64,000 bases of DNA from LD21 sp963715785 (GTDB taxonomy: Bacteria; Bacteroidota; Bacteroidia; Bacteroidales; VadinHA17). The stretch spans positions 2,046,001 through 2,110,000 of the forward strand of contig OY970276.1 in assembly GCA_963715785.1 (NCBI GenBank). The letters run 5' to 3'. Below the pieces are notes generated by a model. The model searched no databases. It saw only the letters and a program-made list of their open reading frames with translations, and had not been told where the DNA came from. A program made the translations under genes and the position numbers. Below are positions 26,992-35,933 of this stretch, piece by piece (positions within the stretch are counted from its first letter, which is position 1; every line of letters begins with the position of its first letter).

Positions 26992-28887
26992 TTATATCCT
27001 TATTCCTATTACCAGTATATCATCGGTCTGATCTTCATTGTTTTCTTCCCGCCACTTTTCAATTTCTCCATATAATCTGTCACTCTGTTCAGCCATGGAA
27101 CAATCCCTGATGTCATTTAAAAATGTCTTTAAACGGCTGGTCTGATATTTCTTATGATGCTTCCCTCCGAATTGGTCTGAAAAGCCATCTGAACATAAGT
27201 ATATCGAATCGGACACGTTCAGCCTGATCGTTGATGAAATAAACCTGCATCCCTCTTCATCACATTCTTCCACAGGCGAGTTCTGTGCAAAATATTCAGT
27301 CAGTTCTCCCCTGACCACACAGTATAGCGGATTCTTAACGCCTGAATATGTAAGAGTATGGGTTCTGGTGTCCAGGCTGCAAAGAATAATATCCATGTCG
27401 TCTGAAATACCTGTGCCGTCTGAATCATTTCTGAGATAGCGGTGTATCTTGGAATAAAGATGATGCAATATCAGAGATGGCTCGGTCAGTTTAATCTCAT
27501 TAACTGCCTGATCGAGAATCCCATAACCCAGTGTGCTCAGAAGAGCTCCCGGAATGCCATGACCGGTACAATCAACTGCAGCAAATATTATGAGGTTCTC
27601 CCTTTTGCTGAAAAAGTAAAAGTCGCCGCTCACGATATCCTTTGGTTTAAACAACACAAAACTGTCTGTGAAGCATTCACGTATATAAAGATCATCCGGT
27701 AAAAAGGTTTCCTGGATATGCTGGGCATAATTATAGCTTCCTTCGACTTCGTTTATGGCTTCTTCTATTTTTTTGTTCCTGATTTGCACCATTTCTTCGA
27801 TATCCGGTGTAAGATTTACCAGTTTGCGTATCTGGGAATTAAGTTCTCTTGTTTCGTCAAGGATTTTATGAATGCTGCTCTGGGGTTTTATTGCATATGA
27901 TAATTTTTTTATGCGGTTAGGTGATATCGGGAATGCCTCATAGTCAATATCCTGAAGAAAGGCCGGAATTAATTTTACCAGCTCACGATCCTTCTGTTTC
28001 TCAGATTCGCTCAGTTCTTCATAAGCAATCAGGCTTGGATGAGTTTTTTTTTCATCATCTTTTTTATTGCCGAAAGTCCAGCCATTTAATCTCTTTTCCC
28101 AGCTCCACCTGATATGCTCTACGCGGGCCATCGTTTCAATTTCATCCTGATTAAGATGAAGTGCAAACGGTTTAAAGCCTTTATTGACCGGCCTGATCTT
28201 ATACCCAATTGATAATAATTTAGTGGGAATATGCGCGGCATTATCAAAATTGGAAAATTTAATTTCATCGGACAGTTTATCGAAGTCTGATGCATACGCG
28301 GCCCCCGGACTATAGAAAAGGAAATTGTCTCCCTTTGAAGTCTGGCTGTTTATCTCGTGCATGTACCTTGAATGGATGGCCCTTGCCAGCTTTCTGATCA
28401 TAACGTTACTGACCTCAAAAACCTCTTCATGCCTTATAACCTCATACCCCGACTTTTTAAGCTCGACAGGAATTAAATAATTAAGTTCACTGAAGAACTT
28501 CCGGGTGTCAGTAATGGACTTGGGTAACGTCTTGTTTAACAGAAGTATATCCTGGTCTGCCATCACAAGAGCCATTATTTCGTTTTCAGTTATAATACAT
28601 GTGCGGCAAAAATCCCCGAAAGGATGAATTAACAGATTAATAATTTCGAATTTTTCAGTTATTCCGGCTGCATAGGAAACCCAGAATGACTGATCCGATT
28701 TTGTAAGATCTTTAAAATCCTTTACATGAGGCTTAACTGAACCAGACGATTTAAAATAGTCATGATAAAGATTTTCAGCAATTGGAAGAATAAAACGTCT
28801 TCTCAGGTCTTCTTCGTCAGAAAAAAGATCCTTGAATATCCTGTGATCCTCTATGTTTGAATCTTTATATGACATTTTTCCTGACAA
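26992..28887 (-). CDS. RyR domain - PP2C/SpoIIE-type serine phosphatase
   Basis: The 631-residue protein combines an N-terminal helical region with an RyR domain around residues 250-320 (ARVEHIRWSWEKRLNGWTFGN), a helical linker, and a PP2C/SpoIIE phosphatase domain from about 385 to the end. The phosphatase has its metal-binding aspartates: KDIVSGDFYFF, AAVDCTGHGIPGALLS, ISDDMDIILCSLD, YLCSDGFSDQFGG and DQTDDILV. SpoIIE-type phosphatases reverse the phosphorylation of partner-switch proteins. The SiaB-SiaC fusion gene 60 bp upstream on the same strand is the natural partner, so this is an SiaA-like phosphatase without the usual membrane and HAMP input. RyR domains may sense nucleotides or calcium; the ligand is unknown. 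Confidence 0.87.
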   Translation of the reverse strand: MSGKMSYKDSNIEDHRIFKDLFSDEEDLRRRFILPIAENLYHDYFKSSGSVKPHVKDFKDLTKSDQSFWVSYAAGITEKFEIINLLIHPFGDFCRTCIITENEIMALVMADQDILLLNKTLPKSITDTRKFFSELNYLIPVELKKSGYEVIRHEEVFEVSNVMIRKLARAIHSRYMHEINSQTSKGDNFLFYSPGAAYASDFDKLSDEIKFSNFDNAAHIPTKLLSIGYKIRPVNKGFKPFALHLNQDEIETMARVEHIRWSWEKRLNGWTFGNKKDDEKKTHPSLIAYEELSESEKQKDRELVKLIPAFLQDIDYEAFPISPNRIKKLSYAIKPQSSIHKILDETRELNSQIRKLVNLTPDIEEMVQIRNKKIEEAINEVEGSYNYAQHIQETFLPDDLYIRECFTDSFVLFKPKDIVSGDFYFFSKRENLIIFAAVDCTGHGIPGALLSTLGYGILDQAVNEIKLTEPSLILHHLYSKIHRYLRNDSDGTGISDDMDIILCSLDTRTHTLTYSGVKNPLYCVVRGELTEYFAQNSPVEECDEEGCRFISSTIRLNVSDSIYLCSDGFSDQFGGKHHKKYQTSRLKTFLNDIRDCSMAEQSDRLYGEIEKWREENNEDQTDDILVIGIRI

Positions 28888-28947
28888 TTTTCCCGTGCAA
28901 TCTGGTTTTTGGAATTTGAATAGTTTTATAACGGTATAAAGTTTTAG

Positions 28948-29850
28948 TTAAGATTCCACGTATTCAAAGGGGAATTTGACTATCCTGGAGATCTCTTTTC
29001 CGGCTTCAAGCATGTCATAATCATCTTTCTCAAAATGCCAGTTAATCTTTAAGTTCGCGCCTTTAACGTAAAAGCCGGCCAGTAACTTGCAGATATCCAG
29101 AATTAATTTGCCTGAGGATGAGTTAAAGTAGTCAAAATTGAAGTTAAATATTATTGGATCTGTTTTTTCAGCCGATTTGACAATGTGTGAACCGAATTCA
29201 TCAAGCCAGGTCAGAACCTCGCCGTAAAACTCCCTGACGTCAGGAGGTCTTGATTCACCTGAGATAAGGTATAGATTTTTTTCGGGATCAAGTACGACCT
29301 TTGGGGAACTTGATTTTTGCTCGATAATCAACTTTCTCATGATGTATTTATTTAGAGTAATCATTATTTCAAAATATAAGTAGCCTTCAATCAGAGTGTT
29401 AAAACTATAGTTGATTTTGTTTCCCGATTTCAAAGCTATGTAGATGAAGCCCAGTCCGGCACAGATATCATCGCTATTCAGATCACTGCTGATTTTATTT
29501 TCATATAAAGCCCTCAGAACAGCTTCGCCCGAGTTATTCAGATGGTCAAGTCTATTGGCAATATTATCCGTTGCATCTTGTGAAACGGGGTTCCCGGCTT
29601 TTATGATGAGTTTATTGTTCAGGCTTCCGACAGATATATGGGGGTGTATTGCAGGGTTATTCAGTACTTCTTGTTCAGTATGTTTCAGGATATTTTCAAG
29701 ACATTCAACAACCATCGAGTATAATCTTTTTCCTGTGGTTTTATTTAATGCCGAAAACTCTTTTGTTTTGCGGAGTTTAGCTAAAAGCGAGTCTATTACT
29801 GTATAATCCAGCGGTCCCTGATAATCGAGAAATATTTCTGCCTTGGACAT
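28948..29850 (-). CDS. SiaB-SiaC fusion (partner-switching kinase and its phosphoprotein)
   Basis: The 300-residue protein fuses two families. Residues about 1-175 match the SiaB-type kinase (DUF6272): GKRLYSMVVECLENILKHTE, IKAGNPVSQ and LGFIYIALKSGNKINYSF. Residues about 178-300 match SiaC (DUF1987): YLISGESRPPDVREFYGEVLTWL and FNFDYFNSSSGKLILDICKLL. In Pseudomonas SiaC the phosphosite is the Thr of NTSS; here the motif is NSSS, so Ser is the candidate residue. It lies directly upstream of the PP2C gene. Together they would form a kinase, substrate and phosphatase switch, but no SiaD diguanylate cyclase is near. Confidence 0.82.
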   Translation of the reverse strand: MSKAEIFLDYQGPLDYTVIDSLLAKLRKTKEFSALNKTTGKRLYSMVVECLENILKHTEQEVLNNPAIHPHISVGSLNNKLIIKAGNPVSQDATDNIANRLDHLNNSGEAVLRALYENKISSDLNSDDICAGLGFIYIALKSGNKINYSFNTLIEGYLYFEIMITLNKYIMRKLIIEQKSSSPKVVLDPEKNLYLISGESRPPDVREFYGEVLTWLDEFGSHIVKSAEKTDPIIFNFNFDYFNSSSGKLILDICKLLAGFYVKGANLKINWHFEKDDYDMLEAGKEISRIVKFPFEYVES

Positions 29851-29978
29851 TTAATTATTCTTTGTTATATGCACCCGAAAAATACGTCAGGGTAGAATTC
29901 AGCCAGATGTTAAAGCCGGATGAGTGTCAGATATATTTTTCTAAATACATAATTATTATTAACTTGAATAACTTAAAA

Positions 29979-29986
29979 CAAAGATA
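29979..29986 (-). promoter_or_regulatory. Promoter -7 box (TATCTTTG) upstream of the SiaB-SiaC gene
   Basis: TATCTTTG on the minus strand matches the Bacteroidota -7 consensus in the 188-bp divergent gap. It lies about 130 bp before the SiaB-SiaC ATG, which would give a leader of roughly 120 nt. No clear -33 box is present. Confidence 0.35.
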
Positions 29987-30038
29987 AATGTTTAATAGTT
30001 ACTGTTTTTAATGTTGAAGCAGAAATAGCTATCAGACA

Positions 30039-33000
30039 ATGATCGAACCTATTTTAAAAGCACTGATTCAGTTATTTGCTCTTATAAGCGATGTCAGGGA
30101 TATTTCGGAAATATCAAGCAGGGAGAAGGATATCGTAAGATTGTTCCTGTCGCGCCAGTTAAACAATGAGCTGGTTAACAGGTATATGCAGTTGTTCGAC
30201 GAATACATAATTCAATACAATTCAGAAAAAGTGGACAGGGGAAGCATTAAAGAGATGAAGCGGGCCTCCCTTACTGCTGTTAAGATCCTGGGGATATGCG
30301 AAAAGATCAATGAAGAGTTAAAGCAAAAACAAAAATTATATGTGCTTGTCCAGCTCATGGACTTTATTTTATTTGGCGCCGAGATAACTGAAAATGAGCT
30401 GGAATTCCTTGAAACAGTGTCTGTAGCCTTTAATATAACACAGACTGAATTTCAGAATATTAAAAGTTTTATTTTAAAATCTCCCGATGATGTCCCTGAG
30501 AAAGGCAGGGTAATGATCATAAGCGGTAAAAACGAGTCTGGTCCTATAGGGGTAAAGCACCTGTTCAGGGAAAATCTGACCGACAGCATATTACTGCTTC
30601 ACATTGAAAGTGCCAATTCCTATATTTTAAAATATTCCGGCAAAGAAGACCTTTTCCTTAACGGACAGCTTATTTTCCCCGGGCAGACTTATACATTTGA
30701 TCATGGATCCGCGATACGCGGTTCGGGTACCGATACAATTTATTTCAACGATGTTTCAAGCATCTTTACTGAAGAAACCTTCAGGCTTAAAATTTCCATT
30801 GACGCTAAGAATGTTTTCGTCAGATTTAAAAACAGTGAATTTGGGCTGCAGAACCTGAGCTTTCATGAAGAATCCGGTAACCTTGTGGGTATCCTTGGCG
30901 GGAGCGGAGTCGGGAAGACGACCCTGTTAAATGTATTGAGCGGAATTACCGAGCCTCAAAGCGGGGAAGTGGTGATAAACGGATATAATCTTTATTCTGA
31001 GGAAGGCAGGTCTCACCTCAGTGGCGTCATTGGTTTAGTGCCCCAGGACGATCTGCTGATTGAAGAATTAAGCGTCTGGCAAAACCTCTACTACAGTGCA
31101 AGAATGTGTCTCGATAATCTTTCCGAGGATAAGCTGGTAAATGTTGTGAACACGACTCTTTCCGAACTCGATCTTGATGAGATTAAAGATCTGAAAGTTG
31201 GCAGCAGCCTCAATAAGGTGATCAGCGGCGGACAAAGGAAAAGGCTGAACATTGCACTGGAATTAATCCGTGAACCCACAATACTCTTTGTTGATGAACC
31301 AACTTCCGGGCTTTCTTCCGTCGACTCGGAAATCGTAATGAATTTGCTTAAGGAACAAACTGACAGGGGAAAGCTGGTCATTATTAATATCCATCAGCCC
31401 GGATCCGATGTCTACAAGATGTTCGACAAAATTATGATCATTGATAAAGGGGGATATGAGATTTTTTATGGAAATCCCTCCGAGGCAATTGTATATTTTA
31501 AGACAAAAGCGAGTTATGCAAATTCACATGAGGATCAATGTACATCCTGTGGAAATGTGAATTCCGATCAGCTTCTCCAGATCATTGAAGCCAAAGTCAT
31601 CAATGAAAAGGGGAAACAGACTCATATAAGGAAAGTCTCTCCAAAAGAATGGGCTGAAATGTTTTCCAGGGAGAGCCCGAGAACTTACCAGAAAATTGAC
31701 AATAGCGACAAAACTCTACCTGAAAATTTTTACAGTATTCCCGGACTCCTTACGCAATCAAAAATTTACTTCATCAGGGATTTTTTGGCAAAACTGGCGA
31801 ACGGACAATATGTTATAATCAGTTTGCTTGGCTCACCTTTCCTGGCTTTTCTACTTGCCTACTTTACAAAATATACCGACGGCAATGAATATATTTTCAG
31901 TGAGAATGAGAACCTTCCTGCTTACCTGTTCATGTGTGTCATTACATCCCTCTTCCTGGGATTGATAATAAGTGCCGAAGAAATCGTCAGGGACAGAAAG
32001 ATCTTAAAAAGGGAATCATTTTTAAATCTAAGCTGGTTCAGTTACCTCAATTCAAAGGTTATGATAATGTTTTTAATCTCAGCAATCCAGACGCTATCGT
32101 TTATCCTTATTGGGAATACTATACTGGGAATCAGGGGTATGACCTTCCCATACTGGGCAGTGCTATTTACCACATCTTGTTTTGCAAATATGCTTGGATT
32201 AAATATATCATCTGCATTCAGCTCAGTAATAACAATTTATATACTTATTCCCTTTATTCTGATACCACAGCTATTATTCAGCGGTGTAATTGTGAAATTC
32301 GACAGGCTTCATAAAAGCAACATGTCGTCGTTTGAGTATGTGCCCATCATTGGTGAGCTGATGGCAGCCAGATGGTCTTTCGAAGCTCTGGCAGTCGAAC
32401 AGTTTAAAAATAATAAATATGAAAAGATTTTTTTCAGATATGATCAGGTAATCAGCCAGGCAGACTGGTATTCTGCGTTTCTGATCAATGCACTCAAGGC
32501 TGACCTTAAGGAATGTGAGGATCTCAGTGATAGTTTATCTGAGCGCCAGACCGTAGCGGATGATATTTATAAGATTAACTACTATATTGAAGATTTGAAT
32601 GGATTGGCAGGATTTGGGCCTATCGGGGGACAATGGAAAACCTTACTTAATTCAGGAACTCTGAATCCTGAAATTTCAAAGGAAGCTGGTAAGTATCTCG
32701 ACAGCCTGTCAGATAAGTTCCGTATGGTTCGCAAGATTTATATGGCCAGAAAAGACTCCGTAATGAATCGGGTTGAGAATGCACTGGGGAAAGAGCAGCT
32801 GATAAATCTGAAAAACAATTACTTTAATAATCAGCTCGATTTGATTGTTCTTGACAGGTTAAGGGTTGAGCAATACATCGAGACTGACAAAAAAATTATT
32901 CAGAAGTATGAGCCTGGTTATATGAAACCGTTATCAAAATCGGGAAGGGCACAATTCTACTCACCATATAAACAAATAGGGAGTGTTAAGATTGATACCT

Positions 33001-33125
33001 TCTGGTTCAATCTAATGGTATTATGGCTGGTTACTATTGGATTATATGTTGCCTTAAATTATAATCTTTTACAAAGGACAGTTGAGTCAATTGCAAATCT
33101 AAGGCTTAAGGAATCCGAGAAATAG
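30039..33125 (+). CDS. ABCG-type half transporter with N-terminal TerB-like and FHA-like regions
   Basis: The 1028-residue protein has an unusual layout. Residues about 1-155 are helical and TerB-like. Residues 160-240 are beta-rich with an FHA-like pattern (YILKYSGKEDLFLNGQLIFPG). An ABC ATPase follows: Walker A GILGGSGVGKTTLLNVLS near 287, signature ISGGQRKRLNIALEL, and Walker B TILFVDEPTSGLSSVDS, whose short D-loop is typical of ABCG. An ABC-2 membrane domain starts near 575, a soluble helical insert of about 200 residues follows, and a last helix lies near 988-1010. ABCG proteins usually act as dimers in lipid or hydrophobic export; the cargo is unknown. It is divergent from the SiaB-SiaC gene and convergent with lysS. 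Confidence 0.85.
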   Translation: MIEPILKALIQLFALISDVRDISEISSREKDIVRLFLSRQLNNELVNRYMQLFDEYIIQYNSEKVDRGSIKEMKRASLTAVKILGICEKINEELKQKQKLYVLVQLMDFILFGAEITENELEFLETVSVAFNITQTEFQNIKSFILKSPDDVPEKGRVMIISGKNESGPIGVKHLFRENLTDSILLLHIESANSYILKYSGKEDLFLNGQLIFPGQTYTFDHGSAIRGSGTDTIYFNDVSSIFTEETFRLKISIDAKNVFVRFKNSEFGLQNLSFHEESGNLVGILGGSGVGKTTLLNVLSGITEPQSGEVVINGYNLYSEEGRSHLSGVIGLVPQDDLLIEELSVWQNLYYSARMCLDNLSEDKLVNVVNTTLSELDLDEIKDLKVGSSLNKVISGGQRKRLNIALELIREPTILFVDEPTSGLSSVDSEIVMNLLKEQTDRGKLVIINIHQPGSDVYKMFDKIMIIDKGGYEIFYGNPSEAIVYFKTKASYANSHEDQCTSCGNVNSDQLLQIIEAKVINEKGKQTHIRKVSPKEWAEMFSRESPRTYQKIDNSDKTLPENFYSIPGLLTQSKIYFIRDFLAKLANGQYVIISLLGSPFLAFLLAYFTKYTDGNEYIFSENENLPAYLFMCVITSLFLGLIISAEEIVRDRKILKRESFLNLSWFSYLNSKVMIMFLISAIQTLSFILIGNTILGIRGMTFPYWAVLFTTSCFANMLGLNISSAFSSVITIYILIPFILIPQLLFSGVIVKFDRLHKSNMSSFEYVPIIGELMAARWSFEALAVEQFKNNKYEKIFFRYDQVISQADWYSAFLINALKADLKECEDLSDSLSERQTVADDIYKINYYIEDLNGLAGFGPIGGQWKTLLNSGTLNPEISKEAGKYLDSLSDKFRMVRKIYMARKDSVMNRVENALGKEQLINLKNNYFNNQLDLIVLDRLRVEQYIETDKKIIQKYEPGYMKPLSKSGRAQFYSPYKQIGSVKIDTFWFNLMVLWLVTIGLYVALNYNLLQRTVESIANLRLKESEK

Positions 33126-33130
33126 CATTA

Positions 33131-34846
33131 TTATTTTAACCATTCTTCTACTGCCTGCGGACTCAATCCCGGCAATCCGAGCTTATTTTTCTTGTTTATT
33201 CCATTCAGATCGTTGGCAAGCTTTCCGGCTTTCTCCACTTCTTTCAGCTTGGCAACTGTAGTGAATCCCAGTTTTTTCAGCGGGTCAACCCATTCAGCAG
33301 GTATTCCTTTCTCAACATATTTTTCTTCCGGATCGGATGAAATTTTCTTCTCGGGTTTCATCTGCGGAAATAGCAAGACATCCTGAATTGATGGCTGATT
33401 GGTGAGAAGCATTGCAAGCCTGTCAATGCCTATCCCCATTCCTGATGTAGGTGGCATGCCATATTCGAGTGCCCTTATAAAATCGAGGTCGATAAACATT
33501 GCCTCATCATCACCCTTTTCTGAGAGTCTCAGCTGATCCTGGAACCTTTCCATCTGATCGATGGGATCATTCAGCTCGGAATATGCGTTGGCAATCTCTT
33601 TCCCATTGATCATCAGCTCGAACCGTTCTGTAAGGCCGGGCTTGCTCCTGTGCATCTTTGTAAGAGGAGATGTTTCAGTGGGATAGTCTATGATAAATGT
33701 AGGCTGAATGTAATTATGTTCACATTTTTCACCGAAAAGCTCATCAATAAGCTTCCCTTTTCCCATCGTCGGAGTATTGGGAACTTCGAGCTTATTACAG
33801 ATTTCCCTGATGCCGGCTTCATCCATACCTGATATGTCGATGCCTGTATTTTCCCTGATAGCATCAGTCATGCTTATCCTCTTAAACGGCGGGTTAAGGT
33901 TGATGAGCTTATCACCGTACTGAATTTCAGTTTTCCCATGCAGGTCAAGGACGGCTTTTTTTATCATTTCTTCGGTAAAAGTCATCATCCAGTTATAGTC
34001 CTTGTATGCAATATAGATTTCCATCACCGTGAATTCGGGATTATGAGTGCGGTCCATCCCTTCATTCCGGAAATCTTTTGCGAACTCATATACCCCTTCA
34101 AAGCCTCCCACGATGAGTCTTTTCAGGTAAAGCTCATTTGCGACTCTCAGATAAAGAGGCATGTCGAGTGTATTATGATGTGTAATGAATGGTCTGGCAG
34201 CAGCACCTCCGGGAATTGGCTGAAGAATTGGTGTTTCAACTTCCAGATAGCCCCTTGAATTAAACAATTCGCGCATTGATTGAATTACCTGTGTCCGCTT
34301 TCTGAAAACATCCCGTACCTGTGGGTTTATAATCAGATCTACATAGCGCTGGCGGTAACGCATTTCCGGATCAGTTACTGCATCGAACTGGATTCCGTCT
34401 TTCTCTTTGACGACTGGCAACGGCCTGATTGACTTGCTTAAAATAGTAAACTCCGCTACATGAACAGTCGTTTCGCCCATCTGGGTTTTAAATACATGGC
34501 CTTTAATGCCAATAATGTCACCAATATCAAGAAGATGCTTAAATACAGTGTTATACATGGTTTTATCTTCACCCGGACAGATATCATCACGACGAAAATA
34601 TACCTGTATCCTTCCTGAAGAATCCATCAGTTCTGCAAATGATGCATTGCCCATTATCCGTCTGCTCATGATGCGTCCGGCAAGACACACCTCCTGAAAA
34701 TTATTTTTTTCAGGACTGAAATTGTCCAGAATATCCTGTGCAAAAACAGTGGTTTTATATTCCGCAGCAGGGTAGGGGTTTATTCCAAGTTTCCGGAGTT
34801 CATCAACGGATGCCCTTCGTATCTGCTCCTGTTCACTTAAATTCAT
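33131..34846 (-). CDS. lysS: Lysyl-tRNA synthetase (class II)
   Basis: LysRS charges tRNA-Lys. I start at ATG 34846 (MNLSEQEQIRRASVDELRK), about 571 residues; ATG 34852 adds two, while an upstream ATG at 34936 would add 30 and overlap the aminotransferase gene, and lies upstream of the promoter box. The OB-fold anticodon domain (LAGRIMSRRIMGNASFAELMD) is followed by the class II core with motif 2 (FRNEGMDRTHNPEFTVMEIY) and motif 3 (GMGIGIDRLAMLLT). A C-terminal extension of about 60 residues resembling a helix-hairpin region (LGLPGLSPQAVEEWLK) is common in Bacteroidota LysRS. Confidence 0.97.
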   Translation of the reverse strand: MNLSEQEQIRRASVDELRKLGINPYPAAEYKTTVFAQDILDNFSPEKNNFQEVCLAGRIMSRRIMGNASFAELMDSSGRIQVYFRRDDICPGEDKTMYNTVFKHLLDIGDIIGIKGHVFKTQMGETTVHVAEFTILSKSIRPLPVVKEKDGIQFDAVTDPEMRYRQRYVDLIINPQVRDVFRKRTQVIQSMRELFNSRGYLEVETPILQPIPGGAAARPFITHHNTLDMPLYLRVANELYLKRLIVGGFEGVYEFAKDFRNEGMDRTHNPEFTVMEIYIAYKDYNWMMTFTEEMIKKAVLDLHGKTEIQYGDKLINLNPPFKRISMTDAIRENTGIDISGMDEAGIREICNKLEVPNTPTMGKGKLIDELFGEKCEHNYIQPTFIIDYPTETSPLTKMHRSKPGLTERFELMINGKEIANAYSELNDPIDQMERFQDQLRLSEKGDDEAMFIDLDFIRALEYGMPPTSGMGIGIDRLAMLLTNQPSIQDVLLFPQMKPEKKISSDPEEKYVEKGIPAEWVDPLKKLGFTTVAKLKEVEKAGKLANDLNGINKKNKLGLPGLSPQAVEEWLK

Positions 34847-34871
34847 ATGCATTCTGATTTGAAAGTTTGTG

Positions 34872-34879
34872 CAAAGATA
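34872..34879 (-). promoter_or_regulatory. Promoter -7 box (TATCTTTG) of lysS
   Basis: TATCTTTG lies 20-26 bp before the two candidate lysS starts, giving a very short leader. Its place downstream of the alternative ATG at 34936 is a reason to reject that longer start. Confidence 0.5.
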
Positions 34880-34910
34880 AAAAAACCATGCATTTATGAT
34901 ATAAGGATAA

Positions 34911-35762
34911 TCATCCCCTGAGCGCTTTAATTTCACTATCGAACCTGTCGCGTATTAATCCGGTCACAGGTCCGGGAACTCCTTCTCCTATAGTATTTCC
35001 TCCCAGTTCTGTCACAGGTGTTACTTCTGCGGAGGTATTTGAAATAAATGCTTCCTGAACAAATCTGATCCTGTTTTCCTGCAATGCCTCTTCCCTGATC
35101 GAAACACCTGCCTCGCGTGCAATTCTTAAAATATTTTTGCGTGTGATGCCTGATAAGATATTATTGGATTCGGGATGTGTAAAGAGTGTGCCGTCTTGTA
35201 CGAAAAAAATATTTGAATGGGATCCTTCAGTGATAACTCCGTTCCTGACGAAAATACATTCCTTTAACCCGTTTTCACAGGCTTCCTGAAAACTCAGGGT
35301 ATTTGCAAGCAGAGCCACAGACTTGATGTCACATCTGCTCCATCTTATATCTTCCTTCAACATAACCTTTACCCCTGAATATTTTAATTGAGTATCGGGC
35401 ACAAATTCCCAAACGTAGGCATAAACTGTCGGCCTGACCTCAGGAGAGGGGAATGAATGACTCCGTTTTGACACACCTCTCGTTACCTGGAGATAGACCA
35501 TTGAGGGCCGGTTTTCAAGATTGTTAAGCTTTATCAGAGTTCCGGCAGTTTCAGGGAATGAGTCAGCGTCGGGCCAGTTGATTCTTAATTCCCTTAGACT
35601 TCTTTTCATCCTTGTCATATGGCTGTTCATGTCATAAAAAAACCCCTCGTACCATCTTGCAACTTCATAAATACCATCTGCGAACAGAAATCCCCTGTCA
35701 TCAGGACTTATACATATTTCATTTTTTGGGAGGAATTTTCCGTTGAAGAATACTGTTTCCAT
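34911..35762 (-). CDS. Class IV aminotransferase (D-amino acid / branched-chain type)
   Basis: The 283-residue PLP enzyme is of fold type IV. It opens FNGKFLPKNEICISPDDRGFLFADGIYEV, a D-amino-acid aminotransferase-like start. It keeps the PLP lysine region CDIKSVALLANTLSFQEA, the ITEGSHSNIFFV segment and SGITRKNILRIA, which bind the cofactor phosphate. D-alanine/D-glutamate supply for the wall, branched-chain transamination, or aminodeoxychorismate lyase activity are all possible from sequence; the D-amino acid type is most likely. It precedes lysS on the same strand. Confidence 0.86.
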   Translation of the reverse strand: METVFFNGKFLPKNEICISPDDRGFLFADGIYEVARWYEGFFYDMNSHMTRMKRSLRELRINWPDADSFPETAGTLIKLNNLENRPSMVYLQVTRGVSKRSHSFPSPEVRPTVYAYVWEFVPDTQLKYSGVKVMLKEDIRWSRCDIKSVALLANTLSFQEACENGLKECIFVRNGVITEGSHSNIFFVQDGTLFTHPESNNILSGITRKNILRIAREAGVSIREEALQENRIRFVQEAFISNTSAEVTPVTELGGNTIGEGVPGPVTGLIRDRFDSEIKALRG

Positions 35763-35821
35763 AATGATTGTTTTATTATATAAAGTATTTTTTCGACTTA
35801 AATAAAAAATTGTTACTTCCT

Positions 35822-35933
35822 TTTTTGCCCCCTGCCCCCCTAACGGGGGGGTTAATTCTCAGTACTTTAGTAAATTTCGTCAAGGACACCGAATTAGCAC
35901 CCCTTTAGTGAAGGTGGGGGGTCACTAAGGGTG
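35822..35933. repeat. Intergenic repeat with two G/C-rich hairpins, overlapping the fucK 3' end
   Basis: CCCCCC-TAAC-GGGGGG at 35835-35850 forms one hairpin. CACCCCTTTAGTGA (35898-35911) pairs with TCACTAAGGGTG (35922-35933) to form another that runs into the fucK stop codon. The C4TTTAG-type motif also occurs at 58128-58177 in the other orientation, so this looks like an interspersed intergenic repeat. It could serve as the fucK transcript terminator. Confidence 0.6.

Noticed and set aside
34847..34936. Longer lysS start at 34936
   Set aside because: The extra 30 residues have no family match, overlap the aminotransferase gene, and lie upstream of the TATCTTTG box.
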